NCBI GenBank assembly: GCA_963575745.1
Contig: CAUYUJ010000180.1
Span: 75,001 to 117,176 of the forward strand
DNA from: Prorocentrum cordatum
Taxonomy: Eukaryota > Sar > Dinophyceae > Prorocentrales > Prorocentraceae
Direction of reading: 5' to 3'
DNA: 42,176 nt
The translations under genes were made by a program, and so were the position numbers. The notes beneath the pieces were generated by a model. The model was not told the origin of the DNA and ran no database searches. It saw nothing but the letters and a program-made list of their open reading frames with translations. Positions within the stretch are counted from its first letter, which is position 1; each line of letters opens with the position of its first letter. Below are positions 1-16,800 of the stretch, one piece after another.

Positions 1-47
1 TTGCTATCTCTCGTGGTCCATGCCGCATGCCTTGTGGGTTCGGGTAG
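1..47 (+). other. Intron 3' end upstream of the first visible exon
   Basis: No plus frame joins cleanly to the exon at 48, and the sequence ends in GGGTAG followed by GTGG, which fits the TAG|G acceptor used elsewhere in this window. The upstream exons of gene A therefore lie outside the window. Confidence 0.5.
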
Positions 48-6881
<6,834 letters not shown>

Positions 6882-7374
6882 TTTAGTTTTTGTTGCTGTT
6901 TTGTAATGGGACAGGGTTGCTTGACGACGCATCCATCCAGGTCCATCCACCCGTGTGCTCGTGTAACATGACGTATTGTGACATGCCATGCCGCGTGCAT
7001 GCGCGCGTGCCACGCACCCGCTGTTGTGGTGAGAGGTCAAGCAACTCGCGATCCCCAGCCCGCCTCCATTGTTCTCCTGCCGCCAGCCGGTGCCTTGTGG
7101 AGAGCCATTGCCGTGCTTACTTTTACTTCATTGTTCGACGTCAGAGGTGATGTCAGAAAATGAAGGCATTCGAAAGCGCTGCGCGCAAGTCCGCCCCCTC
7201 TCGTTATCAGACTATCCCGTTCGCATTGTCTCATCCCGCATTCTCATTATGGTTTGCGTTTGGGCCTGGTCGAATGTACGCCCGTCTCAGCGTTAAGTAT
7301 CATATACAGTATGCGCAACATATGTGATACATCTGAAGTCGCGCACGCAGCTCGTAGTATGATGTAGCCTGCAT
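6882..7374. other. Intergenic gap between genes A and B
   Basis: Only about 490 bp separate the gene A stop from the first in-frame ATG of gene B. I see no TATA box, no spliced-leader-like sequence and no tRNA. The part near 7290-7390 is more AT-rich, with repeated ATATG/CATAT words. An untranslated first exon of gene B could lie here. Confidence 0.4.
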
Positions 7375-10300
7375 ATGATACCTAGCGCGCATTATTTTGT
7401 CATGTGCGTTACGCTCTGCTTGCATGGCGCTCGCAGTGGCATATTCCCTGGAGTGAACTTGACGATCCAGCACTTAACGTATTCGACGTGTCGCGTCGCG
7501 ACTCGGCCTCGACCCCGTCGGCGTTTTAAGTTCCAGGTGTTTGCCCTCGGTTCTACGAACACATGGGATGCACGACTCGTTGTTTTCGAGCAGTCGGGGC
7601 GCAAGTTTTGGGCTGTGAGAGCCCACTGTTTGGGGTCTACGCGGTTGCGTCGTCTGAGTTTCAGGCCGCCCAGCATTGACGTTGATTCTCGCATGGTCTC
7701 CCCTTCTCTTGTGACCCGCCGGCGGTTCAGGTTCATTTTGAGGCAGGCCGTTGGGGGGCTTCCACAGGCCAGTTGCCGTCCCCCTCGCGATTGCCTCGGC
7801 CAAGCTGGCGATCGCCGCCGTACCATGGATCGGGGGGGGGGAGGGGTTGCGGCTTGAGGTTGGAAGCAGTTTGATTGTTGCAGTTGCGCGCCCCGCTCAT
7901 GTTCGCACCCACCTCCTCATTGCTTCTGGCCCTCCTCCCCGTGCCATCTTAGATCACCATCGTCTTCAGCTTGGGCAGCGGCGGCGACGGCAGAGCAGGG
8001 GGCGGAGGAGGGGGGGGGCGAAAAAACGCGATTGGACAAAATCAGCGATTCGCGAACGTCGTCGCCTGGGGCGCGGGCGCGGTGCCTCCCTGGGGAAACC
8101 CGCGCCGCGCGCTCCATTTCTTGAATATCGCGAATCCTTGATTTTGTCCAACCACGTCTTTTAATTATTTGTCCGCCCCTTGCGGTCTCCAGCGCTTAAC
8201 CGAAGCGCCTCCCGAGGCGAGAGGGCCCGATGGGGGGGGGGGGGGGGGGGGCGCTCCCTCATCCGCCCCCGCCCCCCCCCCCCCCTCCCCGTTCTCAACT
8301 GCGCGCGCGGTGCGAAGCAGGCGACGCCCGTCCCCATGTCTTTCTTTAGCTCCGATGGCGGTACCTTCGCGTCGTCCACTTGGCACGCTCATCTAGCCAT
8401 CGCCGGCGCCACTTGTTTCCCCAGCGGGGCGCGACAGCGGGACCCCCCCTTTCACGCCATCATGCCGCTAATGCTGTATGCACCCCCTTCTCAGTTGTCA
8501 TCCGACTTCCGTCTCAGCGACCAGCTTTCCCCATTGCAGCTCGTGGTTGCCATAGCTTGCTTTCTCACAGGGGAGGCTTCCCAGAGCATAGACTTCCTGG
8601 AGTCGCTCTGCGGCGGCGTGGGGAACGTCGAGGATTCGCAGATGGGCGGCGAACTGATGGAGTTCACGATGCAGGAGTCTCCTGGGAGACGGGCGGGGGT
8701 GATCGAGGGTCTGTGATATCTCTGGGATCGTTGTTTTTACGTCGGGTGGTGTTCGGCTGTTTTTTTTTTCATGTTTTTATTTTGTTGTTTTCATGTGGCC
8801 CTAGGCCCCCGGCACATCCCCGGCATATCCCCAGGGTGGGTTTGAGAGGATGTATCGATTGAGGGCCCTCTACACAGAAAGGGCCCCGGCATATTCCCGG
8901 CATATCTCACCTGGCCACATAAAATCATGAAAAACAGACATAAAATAACTGAGGCCGCAGACGCTGTTATCGTAAACATCGGGCGGCCAATCCAGTTCGC
9001 AAGGCGCGGCAGGCCCCCCGCTCCAGGGTGGCTGGTGCTCCCTCTTTCCAGCCTGTGCCGGACGCCAGGGCGACGGGGCTGGTGGTGGAGGGCGTCGAGC
9101 CTCGCTCCCTTCCCTCACCGGCCCCGTCGCCCTCCCCCCCTGCTCATTTGCCTCCTCATCCCCTTCATCTTCCTCCTCCTCCTCATCCCTCTGCTATTCC
9201 TCCTTCGTCGTCCTCCCCGTCCTCCTCTTCCTCCTTCTCTCCGTCCGTCTTCCCCCCCCTCATCCCCCTCCTGCTCCTAATCCTCCCCACCCTTCCCTCG
9301 AGGGGGCTTCTGCGCCCGAGATCAGGACCTTGCTGATCGCGCGGTGGAAGAGCACCCGCGAGGCGGCCATGCGCGTCGCATCTTGCGTGCTGCGAAGAGC
9401 GACGTCTCTGAGAAGTCCCCGGCCTGCGAGCACACCCAGCCTGACCACAACTCCAAGGAGTGGGGTTGGGTTTTGTCAGACGTGCCGACTGCTGATTTCT
9501 GGTTTCATTGTTCGATCCCCGAACCCACATTATTCCCTACCTAGGCTTTGCCTAGAATGGGTTCTTACCCTGCATGTTAAAAGGGGCCAGGCAGTGGGGC
9601 TCGCCCTGGGCGGTTCCCCCGGCATCCGCCCCGCGGTTCCCCCTGTCCCTTGGGAGCTTTAGCTTTAGCTTTAGCTTCAGCTTAGCTTTAGCTTAGCTTG
9701 AGCTTAGCTTGAGCTTAGCTGTAGCTTAGATTTAGCTTAGATTTATTAGCTTAGGTTTAGCTTACCTTCAGCTTAGCTTCATCTGTACCTTAGCTTTAAT
9801 TTCGACTTTGCTTAGCATTAGCGTAGCTTTAGCTTCGCTTTAGCTTAGTTTGAGCCTAGCTTCAGCTTAGCTTTAGCTTAGCTTTAGCTTAAGTGTAGCG
9901 TAGCTTTAGCTTAGTTATAGCTTAACTGTAGCTTAGATTTAGCATAGTTGCTGCTCAGCTTTAGCTTAGCTTTATCTTAGCTTTAGTTTAGCTTTAGCTT
10001 AGATTTAGCCCAGCGTTAGCTTAGCTTTAACTTAGCTTCAGCTTAGCTTTAGCTTAGCTGTACCTTATATTTGGCTTAGCTGTAGCTTAACTTTAGCTTA
10101 GCTTTACCGCAGCTGTAGCTTAGTTTTAGCCTAGCTGTAGCTTAGCTTGAGCCTAGCTTTGGCTTGGTTGTAGCTTAGCTTTAGCCCAGTTTCCAACTAA
10201 CTTTAGCTTAGCTTCAGCTTAGCGTCAGCTTATCTTCAGCTTAGCTACAGCTTAGTTAGCTTTCTCTTAACTTTAGCTTAGCGTTAGCTGATCTTCAGCT

Positions 10301-13143
10301 TAGCTCCAGCTTAGCTTTAGCTTAGCTTTAGCTTATATTTAGCTTAGCTTGAGCTCAGCTTGAGCTCAGCTTGAGCTTAGCATTAGCTTAGCTTTAGCTT
10401 AGCTTAAGCTTAGCATTAGCTTAGCTTTAGCTTAGCTTTAGCTTAGCTTTAGCTTAGCTTCAGCTTAGCTTCAGCTTAGTTTAAGCTTAGCTTTAGCTTA
10501 GCTACTACTTCTGTTTTCCTAGGGGCTCCAACTCCTAGGTAGGGTCGCACTGGGAGAATGTTTTTAAACACCTGGAGCTTTTCGGTGTCTGGAGGAGAAC
10601 CAACCGACGTTGCCAGGGTCTTACTAACCGCCCATGAGGAGGCGAGCATGGTTTACAGGGCGATCAGGTTGATGCACGCGCAGGTTCCCAAGCAGCTACT
10701 GCTCACTTGGTTGACCAACGTCCGCTCGTGCATCGACGGTATCTCGGAGGAGGTCGACGACGGGCTCAGGGCAGTTTTCACGGGCAGCGGTTGTTCAGGA
10801 ACTGACATATGGGTGCATGTCGTGGATATGGTCACCAGGTTCTGGGCAAAGGAGTCTGCGAGCAATCCTTTAGTTCTTAGCGACGTTCCAGTCACCCCAG
10901 TCCTTCGCCCCGCCCTCAGCCTGGGTCCAGGACGATTGGGGGGGGCAAGGGGGGGGCGGTGCCTGGCGTGTCCGCTGCCGCAGGAGTATGGCACCCCTGC
11001 GATCAGGGCCTCGCATTCTGTGGCCGCCGAGTCGGACAAGGGTAAACAGAAGTTCTTGCAAACGCAATTCGACATTCCTGTACTCGTCGAGGATATAAAA
11101 GACCTCAGTGCCCCGCGGGCGTGGAATGTCATCAAGGGGTCCCCCTCCATGATCCCGTGGACCAAGATCTTTACTGCTGGGTTCTCGTGCAAGGACTTGT
11201 CTGGCCAAAACAGCAACCGCAAGGCCACGAAACGCAATCTCCAAGCGGGCGAAGGCCCCCGCTGGCATTGCTATCATGGGATATGCTGCATTAGGGCATG
11301 CGCCTTGATTCACTTTGGCCCCGTCCCCCAGACAACTAACGCGCGCCCCAGAGGCGCTCCATGTTCCATGTAGGATTGCTCCCAGGGCCGCCCTCCCCCC
11401 CAGGGTCTCGGCGCATGGCTTCTGCCCGTGCGTCGCCTTGCTTTGCTACCCCGCCAGGCAGCACCGGGGAGACCTTCGAGGGGGCCAAGCAGCGGATCTT
11501 GAAGACCCGCCCGCACATGTCTTGCCTCGAGAACGTCGTGGCCGTCACCAACCAGGGCCCTTTGGACGATGACGCCGTTCCGTCGCAATCCGACTCCGAG
11601 TTCGTGAAGAAGGTGTTTGAAGATCACGGGTTCATGTGCATTGATTTGGTAGTGAACGCCAGGGAGTACGGAAGCGCCTCAGAGCGGAAGAGATGGTTCT
11701 GCCTCGTTCTCGACGTGCCCGCGCGCCACAAGGAGGAGGTCGAGGCGGCTTTCTTGAACATCATCAACGCCATGAAGATCGGCGAGGGCAGGGTCGAGGA
11801 CTTCTTGCTGGATAATAAGACACTGGCGTCATTCTTGTCGGCGGGGGACAGTGCCGACAGTGCTGACCTGCCGGGCGGCCCGAGGGCCAAGGTGTCGAAG
11901 GGCGATCCGACTTGGAAGGACACCCGCGAGGAGGCCTTCAGCAAGTACGGGCAGCGTTGGCCTCCGGAGCTCAATGATGATCATTTGACCTTCCGCTACA
12001 GGCGGGAATCAGAGGTCGTATACTTCGCCGACGCCATGTTCCCATGTTCGACCCCGGGCCGCTGGGAATTTTTCGATACCAACCACACGCTCGAGCGGAC
12101 GTTCCAGTACCCGCCGCAGCAGGGCGCAGAGTTGCGCAACCCCTGGAAACCATTCGTGCCGACCTTCACGGCCCAGTCCTGCATCGTCGGCCGTTTGGTG
12201 GACCAGGGCGGCGGCGTCAGGATCAAGCGCATCCACGGTCCGCGGGCATAACAGGACACGGTTGCATGATGCGTGTTGTTGGTGCGTCCCCGGGTGATTA
12301 TGGTGCCTCCCACTCGCTATTAATAGAGCATGCCGCATGCTCTACTCTTATCGCGCATGCTGCATGCGCGATAAGAGTAGAGCGCAACCGCGTCCTTCCT
12401 CCTCGCCTCTCCCCCCGTCCCCAGCCTCTTCCCCCTCCTCCTTCTCCGTCGTTCCCCCCCTCCTCCTCGTCGTCGTGGCCCCCCCCCCCCCCCCCCCCCC
12501 CCCCCACCCCGCATGGGGAGGGGGGGGAGGGGGCGCAGGGGGGGGATGGTGAAGGAGGAGGAGGAGGAGGAAGTGGAGGAGGTGGAGGAGGACGAGGAGG
12601 AGAGAGCCCCGCTTTGTTGCGCTCCCTGGGCCTTGTCGGACTTCCCTGAAGGCCCTGGGGCGAGTCCAAATCGGACCCCAATCGACCTTGAGATGGCCCA
12701 AGAGGGCCCCAGGTGCTTTTCAAGTGGGCCCCTGGAGGGTCCCAGGAGGACCACAGAGCGAGATGCGTCCGCATCTCGCTTCGTGGCCCTCTCCGGGCCC
12801 CTCTTGGGCTCCTCGGGCGGCCTTGGGGAGAGTCCAAATGAGACGAGGGCCCGACGAGGGTGCTGCGCCTGTAGGCTTGGAGGCGATGCAGCTCATCGGG
12901 TGGGATTTGTCCTTCTACAAGACGCCCCCCTTCGCAGCCGACGAAGCGGTCACCCCTGACATGCTGTGCGACTTAGCGGGGAACGCTTGGAGCGGCTTCA
13001 GCTTCGCGGCGATCTGCATCGCGGCAATGGGCGCCGCCCCGTGGGAACACTACAAGAAGAAGCCCCCGGCCATTCAGCGCAGCGACAGCGTTGAGTTCAA
13101 CGGGAGCGAGTCCGTTGAGCGGCTGAGCACTGACAGCGACTAG
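7375..13143 (+). CDS. Gene B: C5 cytosine DNA methyltransferase, dinoflagellate type
   Basis: Exons: 7375-7664, 7768-7858, 8321-8674, 8954-9003, 9326-9457, 10617-10851, 10984-11254, 11458-12237, 12875-13143 (stop TAG); 823 residues. The family moves a methyl group from S-adenosylmethionine to cytosine C5. Motif I FTGSGCSGTD (360-369) binds the cofactor, followed by AESDKGKQ (399-406). Motif IV is GFSCKDLS (450-457), with Cys453 in the catalytic position. Motif VI is ENV (499-501), motif VIII SASERKRW (547-554), motif IX about 729-745 ending LIGWD, and motif X LAGNAWSGF (768-776). The segment 560-725 would be the target-recognition region. Motif IV has Ser where most family members have Pro. 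Residues 1-306 match nothing I know. The start is uncertain: ATG 7375 is the first in-frame ATG, but exon 1 could begin at the acceptor before 7537 with an unseen upstream exon. The catalytic half is secure; the N-terminal exons are less so. Confidence 0.85.
7665..7767 (+). other. Gene B intron 1, 103 bp
   Basis: The donor is TTTCAG|GCCGCC (GC) and the acceptor CCACAG|GCCAGT, with phase 2 on both sides. Joining keeps a hydrophobic, Ala/Val-rich frame open. Confidence 0.5.
7859..8320 (+). other. Gene B intron 2 with inverted repeats and G/C homopolymers
   Basis: The donor is CTTGAG|GTTGGA and the acceptor AAGCAG|GCGACG; 462 bp, phase 0. It contains an imperfect inverted repeat, left arm 8030-8055 and right arm 8129-8153 (core TTGGACAAAATCA / TGATTTTGTCCAA), with a GC-rich inner inverted repeat. 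A run of about 20 G (from 8231) is followed by C runs to 8288. Confidence 0.55.
8675..8953 (+). other. Gene B intron 3 with terminal inverted arms
   Basis: The donor is ATGCAG|GAGTCT (GA) and the acceptor CTGAG|GCCGCA; 279 bp, phase 0. Arms around TTTCATGTGGCC (near 8786-8797) and GGCCACATAAAATCATGAAA (8914-8933) are inverted. Between them, a CCCCGGCA(C/T)AT motif occurs as direct copies. Confidence 0.5.
9004..9325 (+). other. Gene B intron 4 with CCT-rich tract
   Basis: The donor is GCAAG|GCGCGG (GC) and the acceptor ATCAG|GACCTT; 322 bp, phase 2. The pyrimidine tract covers about 9120-9300. A Pro/Ser-rich open frame through it is probably not coding. Confidence 0.5.
9458..10616 (+). other. 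Gene B intron 5 (1,159 bp) hosting composite repeat copy 2
   Basis: The donor is CCAAG|GAGTGG (GA) and the acceptor TGCCAG|GGTCTT, with phase 2 on both sides. Its first six bases, GAGTGG, equal those of the gene A intron that holds the other copy. The composite element fills 1,021 of its bases. Confidence 0.5.
9535..10555 (+). repeat. Composite TAGCTT element, copy 2
   Basis: The left end is CCCTACCTAGG (9535-9545) and its exact reverse complement CCTAGGTAGGG lies at 10534-10544, an 11-bp perfect terminal inverted repeat. A left module of about 120 bp matches copy 1. The core is a TTTAGCTTAGC-type array (about 9655-10505). The right module, including TCGCACTGGGA, matches copy 1. The orientation is the same as copy 1 and as the host gene. 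No coding capacity is seen. Confidence 0.85.
10852..10983 (+). other. Gene B intron 6, 132 bp, frame-neutral
   Basis: The donor is CAAAG|GAGTCT (GA) and the acceptor CCGCAG|GAGTAT, phase 0, with GGAG repeated at both borders. The intron has no stop and a length divisible by three, so it can be read through. The G-run inside and the better fit of motif I to motif II after removal argue for splicing. Confidence 0.55.
11255..11457 (+). other. Gene B intron 7, 203 bp
   Basis: The donor is GCGAAG|GCCCCC (GC) and the acceptor CCGCCAG|GCAGC. The phase-1 junction restores LQAGEGSTGETF between motif IV and motif VI. The right half is pyrimidine-rich. Confidence 0.7.
12238..12874 (+). other. Gene B intron 8 with nested palindromes and paired C/G and CT/GGA tracts
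   Basis: The donor is CCACG|GTCCGC (GT; the only donor here not preceded by AG) and the acceptor TGTAG|GCTTGG; 637 bp. It holds palindromes at 12325-12343 and 12339-12383, a CT tract followed by about 25 C then a G-rich and GGA tract (12390-12605), and a hairpin centred at 12769 (GCGAGATGCG/CGCATCTCGC). Confidence 0.65.
12339..12383. repeat. Perfect 22-bp palindrome with 1-nt centre
   Basis: The arms 12339-12360 and 12362-12383 are exact reverse complements (core CTCTACTCTTATCGCGCATG). A second perfect palindrome, arms AGAGCATGC and GCATGCTCT around one C at 12325-12343, shares its right arm with the left end of this one. Confidence 0.95.
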
Positions 13144-13863
13144 GGTGGCCGATGACGTGGCCACCAGAGGCAGCCATTACAATAGTTGCCCCCCCTTCGC
13201 GCGCACCGTCGCCCGAACCTCAGGCCTCGGAGCCCTGGGAGCTCAGGAGCCTCAGTAGCCAGTTGCCCAGAAGCCCCAGCCGCCCAGAAGCCCCTGTAGC
13301 CAGTAACGTTAACGGTAACGGCTCGACAGTTCAGAATTTCCCTGATCCATGCCGATATTCGATAAGGGGGCGGGGGGCTGGGGCGCCGCCGAAACTGTCG
13401 GTTCACGGGCGGTTCGGCCTCTTTTTTTTGAGGGCGGGCGCGAAGACGCCTGGTTAGCAGCGAGCCAGTGACGTCGTTCTTTGACATGCGAGCATCGGGG
13501 CGCCAAAAACAACACGCCTCGCTCGCCGTCCCGAGCCGCTCGCCTGGCAGATGGGCCCCACCCTAAAGTCGGGGGCGTCGGTTGTCGGGGGGAGTGGGGA
13601 AACCGCCGCAGCCGCTTACCTCAGGGATTGGCTGGCGGCCTGCAGTTGGCCTTCCTGCCCTTGCGGGTCGAAGTTGGGGGGGGGGTCCACGTGGCAAGTC
13701 TTGGCCTTGGCTTGCCTTGAGGGGGGGGGGCCCTCGCATCTTCGCATCGGCGATGCATCGCTGCGCTAGTCGCTTGGCGCTCGTCTCTCGGTGCCCCCCT
13801 TCTCGGGCGCCCTGGGCCTGCGTTTCCTACGGGCCCCCCCCATGACCGCGCAGCTCTCCCGGG
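13144..13863. other. Intergenic gap between genes B and C
   Basis: The gap is 720 bp. Short direct copies of CCCAGAAGCCCC occur near 13265-13295. I see no promoter motif or RNA gene. Several open frames exist in all directions but none joins to either gene. Confidence 0.4.
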
Positions 13864-16800
13864 ATGGACACCTGGGGGTTGGGCGCCACTGGCGCGGTCG
13901 GCATCGCGGAGGACATGCCGCCCCCTCTTGCCCCTCACGCCGAGCAGCGGGCGCGCCCGAAGAGGGCCAAGACGAGGGCCGGGAGCCAGGCCTCGGGAGA
14001 GTTGGAACCGACAGATCGATAGAGGATCCCAACAACGGGTTTCGCGGTGGCTTGCAGGTTGTAGATGATTCGATCTGCGTATTCTTAGTGATTGTTTGGA
14101 TGGGCGTTGGGTCCGAGCCCGAGGGCCCCGATGGGGCTTTCATGTTCATCTCCAGGGACTCGTCGGTGCGTTGCGCATCTCGGTCTGGGTATGGCAGTTG
14201 AGCATGTCATCCTGGATTCCTAACCTTTGATATCGGATGTCACCCTGGATGTCCTCCCCACTTCCACGCCCCGAGGTTAAGGCCGCCTTCCTCCTCCTCC
14301 CCCTCCTCCTCCGCCTCCTGCTCCTCTCCCTCCTCCTCCTGCCTCTTTTCCCTTCGCCCTCCTTGCCCCCCCGCTTCCACTTCGCCTCCTCTCCTCTCCT
14401 CTCCTCTCCTCTCCTCTCCTCTCCTCTCCTCTCCTCTCCTCTCCTCTCCCCTCCCTCGCCCCGACCCCCGCCATCCCCCCCTCCCTCTGCCCCCCTCTCC
14501 TCCTCCCCCGAGCCCCGGGCTGACGGCGAGTCCGCGACCTCGGCCGCGAAGCCCCGGGCCAAGTTCACGTGCAAGCAGAAGTGCGCGGCCAAGACCAACG
14601 GCAAGCAGTGCACGACGTGCAACGCGTTCGACCACGACGCGGACCCCGTGACCCCGAGCGTCAACCGCGTGTGGGCGTCCTACAAGAAGATCACGCCCCC
14701 CGGCGGTGCGTCCGACGAGATCTATGAGGTGCAGCTGGAGACGGAAGGGTCGACCTGTTGGTACTGCTTCAGGCCCCTGCAGCCCGAAGCCCACAGGCCG
14801 CGCGCACGCTGCAAGCCCCTCCTTTGACGGCGAGGTGCCGATTGGCATTTCCGAAGCGCAGGCGTCGGCATCTCGCCGCGCGGATGGCGGCGCGCAGCGT
14901 GCTCGTTGGCCGGGAAGGGCAGGGTGAAGAGGAGGAGCGGAGAGGAGGAGGAAGAAGGGGGAGGAGGAGGAGGAGGAGGAGGAGGAGGAGGAGGAGGAGG
15001 AGGAGGAGGAGGAGGAGGAGGAAGGGAGGGGGGGGAGGGGGATGGGGGAGAATGAGGAGGGAGGGAGAGGAGGAGGAGGAGGAGGAGGAGGAAGAGCCTC
15101 GCTTGAGCAACGGCCCCAACCCCAGGGTATGGAACGTGCACTATTCCCATGAAACGCTCTCGAAGTTCAAGGCTTCCCTCGGTGAGAAGCATGCCGTCTT
15201 CGAGCAATTCAACAGGCTGGTCGCTTGGCTGATATCGCACCTCATCAGCATATTGAAGGACGGCGCGGCCCGCGACAGCGTGTACATCACCACTTGGCCC
15301 AGCCCAGCTTCCATCTCCCAGATGGACATCCAGCAGACCAAGTGGATCAGGCCGCAGGACGAGTACATGGCGCTCGAGGCCTACACCAGGCTGAAGGGGG
15401 ACCCCGAGCATAACGGTTTGGGCCACAGGAAGGAGAAAGGCCCAGACGGGGTGGATTTGGTGAACATGGGCAACAACGGCATCTGGAAGAAGGAGGTATC
15501 GACGATATTCAGAGCAGAGAAAAAGAGGATCGCGACGTGAATTGCCATCGGCCCATCCGACCGAGCTTCCAGGGGTGCTTCGGTTCAAAACCGACCCAGG
15601 TGTGTTTGGCCTTATGTGGCTAGTGGGTTCTTCGCGCTTTTCCTGGTCTTGTTTGAGTTTTCAATGGGCCGCGTGTCGGTATTCCTGTCGCAATCCTCCC
15701 AGGACGATCGACGACGGCACGGATGTGACTACCCGGCAGTTCGTGGGCACGAGGTTCAACCAGGTAGTCCAGGGCATGGGCATGGGCGCGGTCGCGGGCC
15801 ACGCCGTGGGCTCCCAGAGCGCTGGTGGCCCATCCTCATCTGGTTCGGGGGGCGTGGCGCCACTGCCTCCGACGACTCCTCCGAGGCCGCGGGCCGCGCC
15901 GCCCGTGGTCTCTCCGGCGGCGGCGGCGTTGGCCGCGTCGGGCGCTGGCGACGCCCCTGCGCCAGCTAGCGGCAGCGCTCCCCCGCCCGCCGCAGACGGT
16001 GGCGACCTAGCCGCGGCGGCGCCCAAGGCGAAGGGGAAGGCGGCTCGCGCCAAGAAGAGGGCGTCCTCGGCGGGCGCGGCGAGCGAGCCCGCCCAGCCTG
16101 CGGGCAAGAAGAGAGGCGGGGGCGGAGGCGGCAGGGGGAGGCCAACTCGGGACTCTCTATCCTTGCTGCAGACTGCCATGCGCGACCTCAAGGACTGCCA
16201 GAATAATTCGGCGAAGTATTTCGGGAGTGAGTGGAAGAACGTGAAGCGCAACTGGGAGAACTACCTGAGGGACTTGTCCGACCTCATCGAGACGGAGGAG
16301 GACGCTGCCTCTGTCAAGGACCTGCAGCTTCTCGAGAAGCAGGTGCAGGCTGCCAAGACGGTGCTCTCCAAGATCGCGTCGGCAGGGATGTCTAGCAAGA
16401 ACACCTTGGACACGTTCGAGTGCCAGCTTGGCTTCTTGCAGAAGGACTCGGTGAGAGCCTCGCGGTCCGCTGATCTCCGCGATGCCACTGGGGCGCCAGG
16501 CGGACTTGGCCCCGGCGGCAATTCGACGTTGACATTGCCGCCAGGTGCCAAGCCAGCTCGGCCCTGCAGCGACATCCTTGAGATCAGTGGGCTGTTGTTG
16601 GGCTCTTTCCCGCAGGAGCCGCAGGCGGCGTCGCCGTTCCCCTCCTTCCTCATGCGCATATTGCACCAGCAGTGCAGCGCTGACGCTTGGCCCGCGGAGA
16701 GTTTCTGGAACAAGTTGCGCCCGGCGGTTCTCGAGGCTTTCGTGTCTGAGGATAAGATGGGAGGATTCGTCATGGACGTTGTGGGCGACAAAACGATGAT

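Noticed and set aside
7392-7826. Minus-strand frame of 144 codons opposite gene B exon 1
   Set aside because: The plus-strand exons on both sides of a 103-bp intron close the frame, and the minus frame has no supporting neighbours.
9330-9544. Alternative frame 9344-9544 (EEHPRGGHARRIL...) as the exon
   Set aside because: It looks protein-like, but only the other frame (9326-9457) joins with matching phase on both sides. Transcript data could reverse this choice.
10558-10616. ATG at 10558 as start of the methyltransferase
   Set aside because: It follows directly on the composite repeat, and an AG|G acceptor at 10616 joins in frame to exons upstream of the repeat. It cannot be fully excluded.
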